A DNA stretch of 64,000 nucleotides, from contig CM069432.1 of assembly GCA_035610365.1 (NCBI GenBank), forward strand, positions 239,100,104-239,164,103. The letters are read 5' to 3'. A program made the translations under genes and the position numbers. Position 1 is the first letter of the stretch. Each line of letters starts with the position of its first letter. Shown here piece by piece: positions 11,436-22,404 of this stretch. This DNA is from Aquatica leii (Eukaryota > Arthropoda > Insecta > Coleoptera > Lampyridae). Under the pieces are notes generated by a model. The model was not told the origin of the DNA. It did not search any database and was given only the letters and a program-made list of their open reading frames with translations.

Positions 11436-11739
11436 GTATATATAACTAAAAACTAAAATTAAAACATTGAAATATAAATAAAGAATACTAACCGAATAAA
11501 ATAGTTAACAAATTATAAACTAATGTCAATTAAACGTATTTGACAATTTAATACAGTCGACTATATTTAAAAAATTAATTTAAATAAAGAAACTAGAAAA
11601 ATATCAAAAGAATAGAAAAATGAATAGAATAAAACTATAATTTTGAACTGAGAAGAATTGAGGGATTTAAATTTAACATTTCATTTAGACAATTTATAGA
11701 ATCATCGTTAGAAATTCTATTAATTTCAAGAGTCTCTAA

Positions 11740-13439
11740 TGAATTAAGAAGAATTTTAGGTAATTATACTTTTAATAAAAATTTTTATTCTATTTATAAA
11801 ACTTGTAAAAATTTAAGATCTAAAATAAAATTAAATAATTTAGTTGTTACAAAAGCAGATAAAGGTAATTGTGAAGTTGTTTTAAATAAGGTTGATTACG
11901 TTGATAAAGTTTTGGATTTTCTTTCTAATGACGACTTTAATTTTCTGTCAAAAGATCCAAATTCCTCTTTTCTTTCTATATTTAAATCATCATTGAAAAA
12001 AAATATAGTATCACTCTTAGTTCACTTGGTAAACCTAATAAATTTTATTTTCAAATTATGAATCCTACTACTCCTTTACTTTATGGACTACCTAAATTAC
12101 ATAAACCTGGTATCCCTATAAGACCAGTTGTTTCTTTTCCTAATTCGCCTGTTTCTAAACTTGCACCTTGGTTAAATAGTATGATACGAACACATACAAA
12201 TTTTAATAATAAATATGCTATTACTAATTCTTGTGACCTTGTACAAAAAATTATTAACATACCTTTTCCTTCATCATCAATTTTAGTTTCTTTTGATGTA
12301 GTTAATCTTTTTCCGTCAATACCTCCAGATGAATGTACTAATCTTATACGTAATCTTCTTTTTTCTAACAACTCTCTATATACATTTCAAATTTTAGATC
12401 TTTGTTCATTATTGGATTTAGTATTTAAACAAAATTATTTTAAATTTGACGATAAATATTATTCACAAGTATCAGGCTTAGCGATGGGATCAAATATTTC
12501 ACCTTTAGCAGCTGAAATTTTTATGAACAATTTAGAAAATACAATTTTTTCAAACTATTCTATATTAAACAAAATTTCTTTTTGGTATAGATACGTTGAT
12601 GATTGCTTAGTTCTTTTTAATGGTACCATTGACGAATTAAATAATTTTAGTAATTTTATTAATTGTATCCATCCAAAAATAAAATTTACTTTAGATATTG
12701 AATCAAACAACTCTTTGTCTTATTTAGCTTTAAAAATTTCACGGTTTAACAATAATTTAATTTTGATATTTTTCGCAAATCTTCTCATACAGATTGCGTA
12801 ATTCCTTTTAATTTGTGCCATCCCTTTTCTCATAAAACTGCTGCTTTTCGTTCGTACTTTCATAGACTATTTTCTATACCTTTGTCACCTTCTAATTTTG
12901 TTAAGGAATACAAAATTATAAATCAAATTGGTTTAAATAATGGTTATCCTATTCAATTAACTAATAGTATTTTTCACAGAGTTCGTATAAAACATTTATT
13001 CAAAAATTTGATCAATTTTTCTACTAATAATGAAATGGTTTTTAGATCTCTTTCATACTTTGGTCACTGTTTTTAATTTCTGCAAAAACTTTTCAAAAAA
13101 CATAATATCAACATTTCATTTTCGACACATAACACACTTAAATTATTTTTAGTTAATAATAAAGATCAAATACCAATTTTACATAAATCTGGAGTGTATA
13201 AACTTACTTGTTCTTTTTGCAATTCTTCATATATTGGTCAAACAGGTAGAAAATTCAAAACGAGACTAAATGAACATTTATATTTAATAATTAGATATTT
13301 AAATACAAATATTTATAACACTAACTCTGCTTTTGCCAACCGTATTTTATGTTCAGGACATTCATTTTCTTCAGATATGAATATCAAAAATTTACATGTT
13401 CGTAATAAAGGATCTCTTCTTAACTCATTAGAATCTTGA
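11740..13439 (+). pseudogene. Penelope-like reverse transcriptase with GIY-YIG endonuclease, broken
   Basis: The N-terminal part (about 11740-12000) contains the Penelope signature V-V-T-K-A-D-K-G-N. The RT core follows in another frame (12058-12801): Y-G-L-P-K-L-H-K-P near its start, S-F-D-V-V-N-L-F-P-S-I-P as motif A, G-L-A-M-G-S-N-I-S-P-L as motif B and Y-R-Y-V-D-D as the catalytic motif. The thumb region continues at 12813-13076. The C-terminal frame (13194-13439) holds the GIY-YIG nuclease, with Y-K-L-T-C-S-F-C-N-S-S-Y-I-G-Q-T-G-R and a following R-L-N-E-H. The Cys pair before the Y-I-G is typical of endonuclease-bearing Penelope elements. Several frameshifts and stops separate these blocks, so it is inactive. 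Confidence 0.9.
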
Positions 13440-13907
13440 AATTAATAGAATTTCTAACAATGTTTCTATAAATTGTCTAAATGAAATGTTAAATTCAAAT
13501 CCCTCAATTCTTCTCAGTTCAAAATTACAGTTTTAGTCTTTTTATTCTTTTCATTTTTCTATTCTTTTAATATTTTTCTATTTTCTTTATTTAAATTAAT
13601 TTTTTAAATATAGTCGACTGTATTAAATTGTCAAATACGTTTAATTGACATTAATTTATAATTTGTTAACTATTTTATTCGGTTAGTATTCTTTATTTAT
13701 ATTTCAATGTTTTAATTTTAGTTTTTAGTTATATATACTGACGATGCTAATTGTTATTAGCGAAACATGTATATTTTCGTAAAATAAAATATTCAAAAAA
13801 ATAGAGAATACTGTGGAGCAGATTTTAAGAATAATAAAATATTATTTTAAACAAGGCTCCACTTAGAGCAATGAACTACTTCACCAATATTAGAGAAGGT
13901 ATCACAC

Positions 13908-14047
13908 AAAATTTCCTTAATTCTTAACTTAAGAGGGGCAAGAAAAACCACTTTATACTATTTTTAAGGCTAGGTTTCGTGCTACACGTAAAAATAGTAT
14001 AAAGTGGTTTTTCTTGCCCCTCCTAAGTGAAGAATTAAGGAAATTTT
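13908..14047. repeat. 140-bp near-perfect hairpin (MITE-like)
   Basis: Two arms of about 58 bp, from AAAATTTCCTTAATTC to its inverted counterpart GAATTAAGGAAATTTT, flank a loop of about 22 bp. The arms include GAGGGGCAAGAAAAACCACT and its complement with very few mismatches. It lies in the residual array just outside the Penelope target duplication. No clear target duplication of its own was found. Confidence 0.85.
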
Positions 14048-14082
14048 ATGCAATAGATTAGAGGAGAATTAAGAATTTTACC

Positions 14083-14240
14083 AATAAGGTATCACCAACA
14101 TCGTATAAAATATCTGTGCTATTACAGTACCGTATTTTTGAAAAAATCGATTTTAAATTTTCATGATGTAATTTTTTTTATAAAAATTAATATTTTTTTA
14201 ATTGTCACCTTCTGACGACACTTTGGGTTATTTGTCCACA
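14083..14240 (+). repeat. Residual 172-bp monomer at the right end of the foldback element
   Basis: Carries the monomer landmarks GGTATCACC, ATTACAGTACCGTATTTTTG and TTGTCACCTTCTGACG, and runs directly into the right inverted repeat. It pairs with the inverted monomer at 8660-8830. Confidence 0.85.
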
Positions 14241-14821
14241 AGGTAAATTATTAATGTGCAAATTATATTGAAAATAAAGTATTTTCTATAACTGTTATAT
14301 GTTTAAAAATTGTCTAATTCAAACGCATTTCATGTTTCAAGTTCAGTTGCATTTGTTTTTTCAAATTCAAATGCAACTTCAGGGTCGTTTTTAAGAAGCG
14401 TTTTTATTATAGTTACTTTTGATAATACATATTATTATTTATATTTTATCATGTGTTCAATTTGAATTACACCAATAAAAATAATTTATTGTTTTTGGTG
14501 TTTCATTTTTAACGAAGTTTTTGAAAAGTTTTAAAAATATTAAAAAAGTTAGACAAGTATGGTTTCAGTACTGTAATTTATATTATTAAAATGTCTTCAT
14601 GAATCATGAATCTTATTTGAATTATTGACTTTCTTCCCTTGGGAGTGTAGATTTTTTCGTCCCTTTTTGGATGTGTACATTCGGGGGCTGAAACCGTGGT
14701 ATCGGTGTTTTAAATTTCTGACATTCTTATTACATGTGTCATTATAGCACTGGTTACAGATTTTGACGCAGCAACCGTTGCTTCTATTTGTGTGTGGATA
14801 TTTCGCATTTAAATATTTTTC

Positions 14822-15570
14822 TTAATCCAATAAATTTATACATTTTATAAACACATATATTCCTATAAATGACAATATGGCATATAGGATACGTGTAAAC
14901 CAGCTACTACGTTTAATAATATGTTGTTGATTAATTTCTTCTGCAATTTTTCTATCAATGTTTTCCAATTTGTGGGAAGCGAATTCAAGTTTATCTAAGC
15001 GTATGTTTGAAAAATGAATTGAACTCGGAGGTACAGTACCAAATGTTTTGTTTATTTTCTTTGTATTACAGTAATCGTCTTTGATAATTGGTATGCTTGA
15101 AATGAAGTTTGTGCACTCAGTTTGTTTGTGGGTGCTGTCTGATAGCAGTTAAACATGATTATAAGCGACTTTCGGTTTAGACCTTTGCCGTATTGTCGTT
15201 GGGTTCACGAACGACAATACGGCAAAAGCAAAGTTCTACTTCTTGTTTTGGCTCTCAAGAAAAGACTAGGACCAAGCCTAAGTCTGGGTATTTAACTACG
15301 ACGCGGTCTAAGCCGAAAGTCGCTTATAATCATAAACATAACAACCGCGAAAGCATAAGTTATAGCAGTTAAACATCTTTGGCGAATCCTTTACAACCTT
15401 TCTCAAGAGTTAAAACTCCAACATGATTTAATATAAAGTCTTTCAGAGGTTTTTTGGACATAGTGTTGTTAGGATTTCAGGCTGTGATGGGATAAACATC
15501 CATTCATTATTTTTTATAGGATGTGGTTACACCAACGATATATTTTGTTTCAAATTTCTATTGAGCGTAA
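14822..15570 (-). pseudogene. Envelope/fusion-glycoprotein-like remnant, C-terminal part
   Basis: The minus strand has an open stretch of about 105 codons ending at a TAA (14822-14824). It shows a Cys-rich ectodomain piece, an amphipathic stretch (L-D-K-L-E-F-A-S-H-K-L-E-N-I), then W-F-T-R followed by about 18 hydrophobic residues and a short basic tail. That order matches the membrane-proximal end of an insect retroelement or baculovirus-F-type envelope protein. Upstream, beyond a palindromic insert, the same theme continues at about 15377-15570 (motifs with L-C-P and a T-L-E-K-G-C), with a stop and a frame change. It is dead. No gag-pol in the same orientation adjoins it, so its parent element is unknown. 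Family assignment is inferred from architecture. Confidence 0.5.
15157..15361. repeat. Palindromic insert with a nested hairpin inside the env-like remnant
   Basis: The outer arms are GATTATAAGCGACTTTCGGT... (15157-15183) and its inverted copy (about 15304-15330). Inside lies a perfect 16-bp stem, TTGCCGTATTGTCGTT (15185-15200) with its complement (15210-15225) and a 9-nt loop. The 15-bp direct repeat ATAGCAGTTAAACAT flanks the insert (15142-15156, 15362-15376). That length is closer to target-primed insertion than to a cut-and-paste transposon, so its class is unclear. Confidence 0.75.
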
Positions 15571-15794
15571 TCGCGCAGGTTTTAAATTTGATGATTTTTA
15601 AGTTAAGGCATTAGCTGTACTTACATTTGCACTTGTACGTTCATCGGTTATCTTTTTACGCACACTTTCTATACATAAAAACATTTCGATTACATTGCTT
15701 TGAAACAAACACTTTGCTTTCCTTAATTTAAACGCTTCTAAATTAGTTAATATTTATTTTTAATTACATTTTGATTACATTATTAATTAAGATG

Positions 15795-16585
15795 GCAACC
15801 TAGCAAACAGTGTCAAATTAATCAATTATTCGCTCACTTGCAATCTTGCGTTAATTCCTTAGAAGAAGCTAAACAAATTATCAAAAAAGGTTTATCTGAA
15901 CGAACAGAAAAAATTCACAACGAAATGTTCGAAATTTTAAGGACCAACTTGTTGCGGGAAAGAAAACTTATCCTGCAACCGTTGCAATAATAAACGTCAT
16001 AGTGAAAGAAAATCGTTTTATACCAAATTTGTCCACTACTGATTTAAATAATCAAAGTTTAAATTTCCAACCAACACTGCAATTACCTATATTCTCAAAT
16101 GACATCAGTGTTTACCAAGGATTGATTGATCATTTCAATTCTATGATAAACATTGGTAATTTAGAACCTTCTCAAAAATCAAATTATTACACTACCGTCT
16201 CGGTTTGCAAATTTTAAATTCGCGTTATAATCGTCCAAAGTTCTCATGTCAAAAATATATTTTATTTAGAGATTGTTACCGAATCTTTTACAAATTCGTT
16301 ACAAACTTTTATTGATAATTTAAATAAAAACCTTCTATGTTTGAAAAATTGAAATAATAATAATAGAAAAACTAAAAGCTTATAAACCTTCAGAAATACC
16401 AACTATCGAAGAGATTGTTCAATTTTTGCAAGATCGCATTCAATTATTAATGGACTTAGGCATTGAAAGTTACAAACGTTCCAAGCCTGTCACAATGGCT
16501 ATTTCTGAAAAAAAACCTCAATCTAAAATTGTTGAGTTGAAACTTTGTAAAAACTGTTTAACTCATACTAACTCGAGGAATTAAG
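15795..16585 (+). pseudogene. BEL/Pao gag remnant
   Basis: The readable pieces lie in shifting frames. One is a helical N-terminal stretch near 15820-15985. A second, at 16002-16217, contains L-P-I-F-S-N-D-I-S-V-Y-Q-G-L-I-D-H-F-N-S, in the pattern of the DUF1759-type Gag of BEL/Pao elements. A third, near 16350-16560, has a V-Q-F-L-Q-D-R-I motif followed by a C-x2-C stub. Multiple stops show long decay. It is interrupted downstream by the hAT at 16615, and BEL pol sequence resumes after that hAT. Confidence 0.7.
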
Positions 16586-16614
16586 TTAGCAATCATTTTA
16601 ATCAAACCGGCGAG

Positions 16615-19425
16615 CACTCGCGACGGGTGTGGGGAGCAGACACCGCAGTCACAGGGGGGCGTCTAGTTATAAGCGCGCCCTATTATTTTTAATAGCGTAA
16701 TTACTCTGACTGAGGTATAAATATTCACTTATAAAACGAAATTACTATGGAACAATACTAGATAACGACAATTAAATTACTGACAAAAACAACACAGGTA
16801 AAAGCAGTAAAACTGATTGGAGGCGAAAACAGAAAGAGAAGGAGAGAACAGGACGAACGCGTTGATAAACTCAAAACGATGCACACAAAACTCTTGCTTC
16901 TTCATCTTCCCCAATCCCAGAATAACAACAAAAACCAAGTAATTTCTTAGTCAGAAGAACAACAGAATTCAAAGAGTGCATCCTCATCTTCCACAGACTC
17001 AAAAGCATATTATTATCTATATAATTAACAACAATGACAACAACATTAATAGTAACAATAATGCAGACGAAATAATTTCTAGTCTTTTAAAAAACGAGAG
17101 GCACCGTTCTGATAGAAGTTATTTTGAAAGGCATTTAATTTCTAATAAACTCAAAAATTTTATTTTAGAATGTGGACCATGTCGTCCTAGAGGACCATTC
17201 CCTGTTAACCATAAAAACGAAAACCGTTCGTTTAGTGAATATTATTACACCATCAAAACTAAAGCTGGAGTTGAAATACAAATGATCTGGCTGTGGTATT
17301 CGCCGAAATTAAATAAGTGCTATTGTAAACCATGTTGGCTGTTTGTCGATAGAAGAAAAATATTTTCCAATTTTAGCTGGATTGATGGAATTAATGATTA
17401 GAAGGGGTTAAGTAAGAAAATAAGTATCCATAAAATATTGGATTCTCATTTAGAGATTTGCGCCGTTTATGATGCAAAGAAGAAAACAAAATTGATACTA
17501 CTTTAGAATCAAGAATAAGGAAGGAAGCAAACTTGTGGAAACAAGTTCGACATCGTCTCCTGTAGGTGAAATTATTTTTGTCAACAAAATTTAGCTTTTA
17601 GGGGTCATAGGGAGGTTGTTGGTGATGGTTCGGTATCAGGGGGAAATTTTCTATCGACTATAAAACTTGTATTTAACTAAGGCCCTGTGTTAAAAGAACT
17701 ATTAGAAAAACCAAAGAGCGATGTAAAATATTTAAGTAAGGACATTCAAAACGAACTCATCACAATTACATCTAAGGCTGTTGAGCGAAACTTAGTAAGT
17801 GAAATAAAGACTGCCTCTTTTTAATTTATTATACTTTACATGACAACTGATATTTTTAAGGCAGACCAAATGAGTGTAGTATTTAGGTACGTCAAAATGA
17901 TGCATAATCAAAACTAAAGTCCAATCAACTTGGTAATAAAAGAATATTTTCTTGGTTTTATGCCACTAAGTGATCACACTGCTTATGGATTAAAAGATTT
18001 AATTTTAAAATATTTTAAAGAAAAGAAAATAAATATAAATAAATCTAGAAGGGAAGCGTATGACGATGCAAATGTCATGGCTGGTGTATACAATGGTTTG
18101 AAAACCAAAATTTTGCAATTGGAAAAAAAAGGTGATTTTGTTTATTGAGTAATAATATTAATTTAGTATTAAATGATGCTATAAAAAGAGTTTCTGAAGT
18201 TTCTGATTTTTTTAATATCATAGGACATTTGTAAATTTTTTTTTATAGAAGTGCTAAGAGGTGCACTGAATGCTTTACGATTTAGATATACCGATGTTCT
18301 AAAGGCGTTATTTGATATTATTTTCAAATCCCTTAGAAAGGATAACATATCAGAAGCAGAGTTAAGAAATACAATTGAAATTTTTTCTTTTATTTTGTTA
18401 GTTAGTATTTTTTCTAAAATATGTTCATTTATATCTCACCTGAGTTTGTATCATCAATTACCAACTTTAAATGTGAAAGATGCAAAATTTACTTAAACAG
18501 ATCCTACGAGAAATTGCAAAAGTTCAGGCAATCTTTTAAAGATGTAAAAGCCACTGCCGAAAGTCTTGCTTTGTTGTTGGGAATAAAACCCAGATTCACA
18601 GAAAAAAAGAGTACATAACATTTATTTTGATGAAGTGTCTTAGAACAAGAGAATAGAGAATGGGGAAAAAAGGTTTAAGTTGGAGATATTTTTGAAATTT
18701 TTAGATATTTTAATATTACAAATTAAAGAAAGGTTTTCCGTTTATAAAACTATTTTGAGAAAATTTGATTTATTAGATCCCAACATTTTAGAAAATGCAA
18801 GTGACGATGAATTATATGAATTGCCAAAGTTGCTGAAAGATCAATACAACAATGACCTCATGGATTTATTTCCTCAACAAATGGTAAGCTTTCGGGGCGT
18901 GAAGGATGAAATAATTAAAGTTCCAAATATTAAAGATTTTGCAACATTGGCGATTTGTAAAAATGAGACTCTATTATCAAGTTTTCCAGATGTTTGTACA
19001 GCATTTTAGTTATTTCTTACTTTGCCAGCTACTACAGCAACAGCTAAAAGATCTTTTTCAAAACTAAAGTTAATGAAGAATTATTGGAGGAGTATTATGT
19101 CTGAGGAGGATTAAGTGGATTGACATATTAAGTATTGAAAATAAAACTGCAAAAAATTTGGATCTGAATGATCTTATTAAAGAATTTGGTACAGCAAAAT
19201 CTAGAAAAAAAAAATCAGTACTGTTCCTTTTAGATTAATTTTTAGTTTTTGTATCTATTTACCTAAATATAAGTGTATAAATATATCTGATTATATTCTC
19301 GATATCAATTGTAAATAAATAATAATAAAATTCAGTCTGTATACACTTTATTCTGTTTTTCTTTGAGGGCGCTGCAATTAAAAAGGCGGGGGAAGGGAGC
19401 GCGCTGAAGGGTAGCGCCGCCATTG
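16615..19425 (+). mobile_element. hAT-1 transposon inserted in the BEL/Pao remnant
   Basis: The 8-bp direct repeat CCGGCGAG lies at 16607-16614 and 19426-19433, the TSD length of hAT elements. The ends are short imperfect inverted repeats (CACTCGCGACGG on the left; CAATGGCGGCGC read inward from the right). Both ends are GC-rich in an AT-rich background. Internal sequence encodes a ZMYM1/TTF-type hAT transposase. Confidence 0.82.
16976..19220 (+). pseudogene. hAT-1 transposase (TTF zinc finger, hATC), broken
   Basis: The 16976-17401 frame has the TTF-type zinc-binding region, with G-P-C-R-P-R-G-P-F-P-V-N and then W-L-W-Y-S-P-K-L-N-K-C-Y-C-K-P-C-W-L-F. The catalytic core is spread over frames at about 17500-18150, including D-D-A-N-V-M-A-G-V-Y-N-G at 18060-18110, the counterpart of the conserved Asp-Gly block. 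The insertion domain continues at 18250-18620 and 18680-19009. The dimerisation domain (hATC) is at 19018-19110, with A-T-A-K-R-S-F-S-K-L-K. There are at least five frame breaks or stops. The protein would have cut and pasted its own element in the nucleus; this copy cannot. Confidence 0.85.
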
Positions 19426-19433
19426 CCGGCGAG

Positions 19434-20132
19434 ATAGATTTATTGATCTCTGTTCTACGATTTACTTATTGAGAAAAAAATTTCATTAGAACCAAAATTA
19501 CCATTACTTCAAACTTCCATTGCATAATGTTGTACTTCTATTACAAATGACAATTATGATTTACAAAAATTCTGGGAAATAGAAAATATCATTCGACAGA
19601 AAGAAAAATTCACTTCTGTCAAATGAGGAACAAGCTTGTGAAGATTATTTTCAAGAGCTAAAGATGGAAGGTTTACAGTTTCAATTCCATTCAACGACAA
19701 AATTTCCAATCAAAAAAGATGTCAGTGTTTTCTCTGAAAAGATCATCCTTCTGAAAAAATTAAAATGTTTCAACTAAATACAGTGACTTACGGTTTATCT
19801 AGTTCATCTTATTTAGCAACTAAGTGCCTTCATAGCTTAGGTCATATGTCTCATGAAATATTTCCGGCACCAATTCAGTAATTGAAGCCATAAATATTAC
19901 AAACAGGGTTACAAAAATACTTGCTCTAGGTAAAGAAATGAAGAATTTCTATCTTAAATCCTTGAATTTATTTTTAGACGATCAGGACATTATACGAGTA
20001 GGCGGGATAATAGCGCATTCCAATTTTTCTTATAGTAAGATACACCTGATGTTACTTCCAAAAGGTCATCCCTTTACGTCTTTACTTTTGTCTTACTATC
20101 ATGAAAAGTTAGCAAATATAGCGGTTCTCTAA
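19434..20132 (+). pseudogene. BEL/Pao pol remnant (protease end, RT pieces, integrase N-terminus)
   Basis: Directly after the hAT target duplication a frame reads L-F-Y-D-L-L-I-E-K-K-I-S-L, matching the BEL/Pao region just after retropepsin. At 19545-19790 pieces resemble the BEL linker and RT entry (F-W-E-I-E-N-I; S-D-G-R-F-T-V style). Then comes L-N-T-V-T-Y-G-L-S-S-S-S-Y-L-A-T-K-C-L-H (about 19770-19840), an RT motif of the family. The frame at 19938-20132 matches the integrase zinc-binding start (I-I-R-V-G-G; L-P-K-G-H-P-F-T). Large internal deletions and frameshifts are evident. With the gag remnant at 15795 it forms one decayed element split by hAT-1. Confidence 0.78.
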
Positions 20133-22246
20133 AACCACTCAGTGCAGCACACAAATAGGAATCCGAACACAATGAACTACGCTTTACAAACAATAATATT
20201 AATTCGGAAAGATGCCTGGGCCCATAACCTATTAAATAAAACGTGTGTTTGAAGGAAAATAAAACTTTATTCTTTTAGTTACTAACGCCGTAGTGCACCT
20301 CATAAACTTCCCAACTGCCCTGTTCTTATTTCTGGTGCACACGCCTTAGCATTACCCACATTAAAATTGTCATTTTAGTGCCTAATTTAAACAAAATTAT
20401 CATTTAGTTTTTAAGACAATCGATGTAATAGTCCTATGGTAATCCATCCAAGTAGATCGTCTTCTATGACATGTTTGTATTGATACCGTACAAATACGGC
20501 TAGCTTTGCTACATCGGTGAATTCATCTAAACAGTTATATGGGAAAGGCATTAAATTATTTACAATTACAACTAAACTTCATTTTAAAGTGTACAAAAAT
20601 TAAGAACAGAGAAAAACTTGTTTTAAAAAGTTTTGAAAATTTGTTTGGATAGTTGTATGGCGCATAGAACATCATACTAAGTTTGTGGCTTTTTTATCCT
20701 ACCCTTCTGCAAACATGAGTATTCGTTCGTTAATGTAATCAATTATTTTTTAAGTAGAAGCATGTGTCTGGTAGAAAATAATTTTAAAAATTTCTTGTTA
20801 AAATTGAAAAAAAAAACAGTTTATAAATTTAAATAGTGGTGTATGAAATATTTTGGGGTTGGTAGCATTTGTTACTGCGTATGCTATGTATAGTATTATA
20901 AACTCAATTATAAACTATCCTGAGACAGTATTTAATGTAGTACCAACATTAAGTTTGTCATGTTTTCAATATTATCCTATTTATTTTAGTTTAAATTTAA
21001 TTTCGCAAAAAAAACAGAAAATAATGTAGGTAACTCTCGTTGAAAGTCTCATAGCATAACGCACACTCATGTAGTTTATTTTTCTACTACTCTTCATTAC
21101 ATATAAAAGATAAGTTTATTATATCTTTAAAAGTGGCATTTTTTGTTATTAAAAACAGATATTGTGTAAAGTCAAATTTAATATTGTGCAAATTTACAAT
21201 ATTTTTAGTAGTAACTAATAATTTCATTTTGTTTTTATGGTTTTGTAGATTATTTATGTTTCATGTTAAGTGTTTTGAATTTACGAATTAACAAAACTCA
21301 ATTACATTAAGATTTCCTTCAGTGCTCTGTTTTAAATTGTAGGTAGAATATTTAGAAATATTTGCTACTTACTAACTAGGTTTCCTTTATACCAACGTTT
21401 CAGTTGTATCCGAAAGTATTAAGTTTCAGTTAGCCGGTACTTACGTCATTCTTGTCTTAACGTTTCTACGTTAGTAATTTTTTCGAAGCACTCGTCTGAT
21501 TATTGAATCACTCACGTCGTTCTTTAAGTATATTTTAATATGCGTAGCTTGCTTTGTCTTGGAATTTTACATTTTTTCTGCTTATTTATTATATATGTTG
21601 GATTATTTCATTATTTCATTCATTATTTTTTTTGTTTTTGAACTGTTACAGCTTTTTTCTAAGTTTCTAAGTTTTAAAACTGTTTTCTTAAACATTTTAT
21701 GCGATAACAAATTATTGTTATCTACTATATAAGCCACAACATTTTCGAATGCAACTTGTTAAATAAAAACATGTATGTTGCCCAAAACTAGGTTATTAGA
21801 TTATCACCAGGATGTTTATCCTTTATACTGAATCGCGTATCAATTCCATATAAAAAAGTAAAACTAAAATTGGCGATTTGTAAGGTAGGCATAATAATGC
21901 TTTTATTGCTCGGTTTGAACAAGATTGTGATAGCGACATATAATTATGACATCTTGTGGATATCTTAGAAACTAGTACATATTAAGAAAAAGTATTAATT
22001 TCATATGCATAGTTTTCTTTGTAGTAGTTTATGAGATGCCTATAAGATGGTAACCATTATTATATGTCATTGTAATATCGTTAACCAAACACATAACAAG
22101 ATTTTGCTGACCTTGCAAATGGCCGATTTTGGTTTCTATTTTAATTTATTAGTTAGCTATCTAGATATTAAAGTGGATGTAAAGGTAAACATCTTTGGTT
22201 TATCATAAATTAATACATTCATGCAAATTTAATGCATTAGGTTTGT
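20133..22246. other. No gene recognised
   Basis: AT-rich sequence with no frame of interest. Possible 3' remains of the BEL element (up to about 20300) could not be identified. Confidence 0.5.
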
Positions 22247-22404
22247 ACTCACGTGCAAAACCGTTATTCAAAAATCTGTGGCGAGCATTATGAAATTCAA
22301 GAGAAAAATGGAGTTCTTCAACATTAAGAAACTGGCAGTGCCTTGGGTTTGGCTGCGACTTAGATCAACTGTATTTGAGAACAATTCGAAATATGTTAGA
22401 GGTC
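22247..22404 (+). pseudogene. Diverged fragment of the Gypsy B macrodomain coding region
   Basis: From ACTCACGTG at 22247 to GTTAGAGGTC at 22404 this aligns with 49857-50015 of Gypsy B, with scattered substitutions and at least one 1-base insertion that breaks the frame. The region corresponds to the C-terminal half of the macrodomain, including the loop with the catalytic Asp in the intact copy. Similarity stops abruptly on both sides, and no LTR is adjacent. It is an older, truncated relic of an element with the same cargo. Confidence 0.85.

Larger units (their letters stand above)
10873..13888 (+). mobile_element. Penelope-like element with long terminal inverted repeats
   Basis: The element is flanked by a 16-bp direct repeat, ATTAGAGAAGGTATCA (10857-10872 and 13889-13904), a plausible target duplication within an array monomer. 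The left segment (10873-11730, excluding the solo LTR) is the reverse complement of the right segment (13436-13850). The inverted arms therefore run several hundred bp, right up to the ends of the coding region. Penelope-like elements are known to carry either direct or inverted terminal repeats, so this fits the family. A ~40-bp unpaired tail precedes the right duplication. Confidence 0.82.
8524..14388. mobile_element. Foldback-type DNA element containing a tandem array, with nested insertions
   Basis: The left end (CCACCCTGAAGTTGCATTTG...) and the right end (...CAAATGCAACTTCAGGGTCGT) are inverted repeats. They continue inward for roughly 300 bp, through the AAATGCGTTTGAATTAGAC block and one whole array monomer in inverted orientation. 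The direct repeat TTTTAAGAA flanks both ends (8515-8523 and 14389-14397), a probable 8-9-bp target site duplication. No transposase belongs to the element itself, so it is nonautonomous. The TSD length suits a hAT or Mutator-like mobiliser; which one is unknown. A Penelope-like element occupies 10873-13888. Confidence 0.75.
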
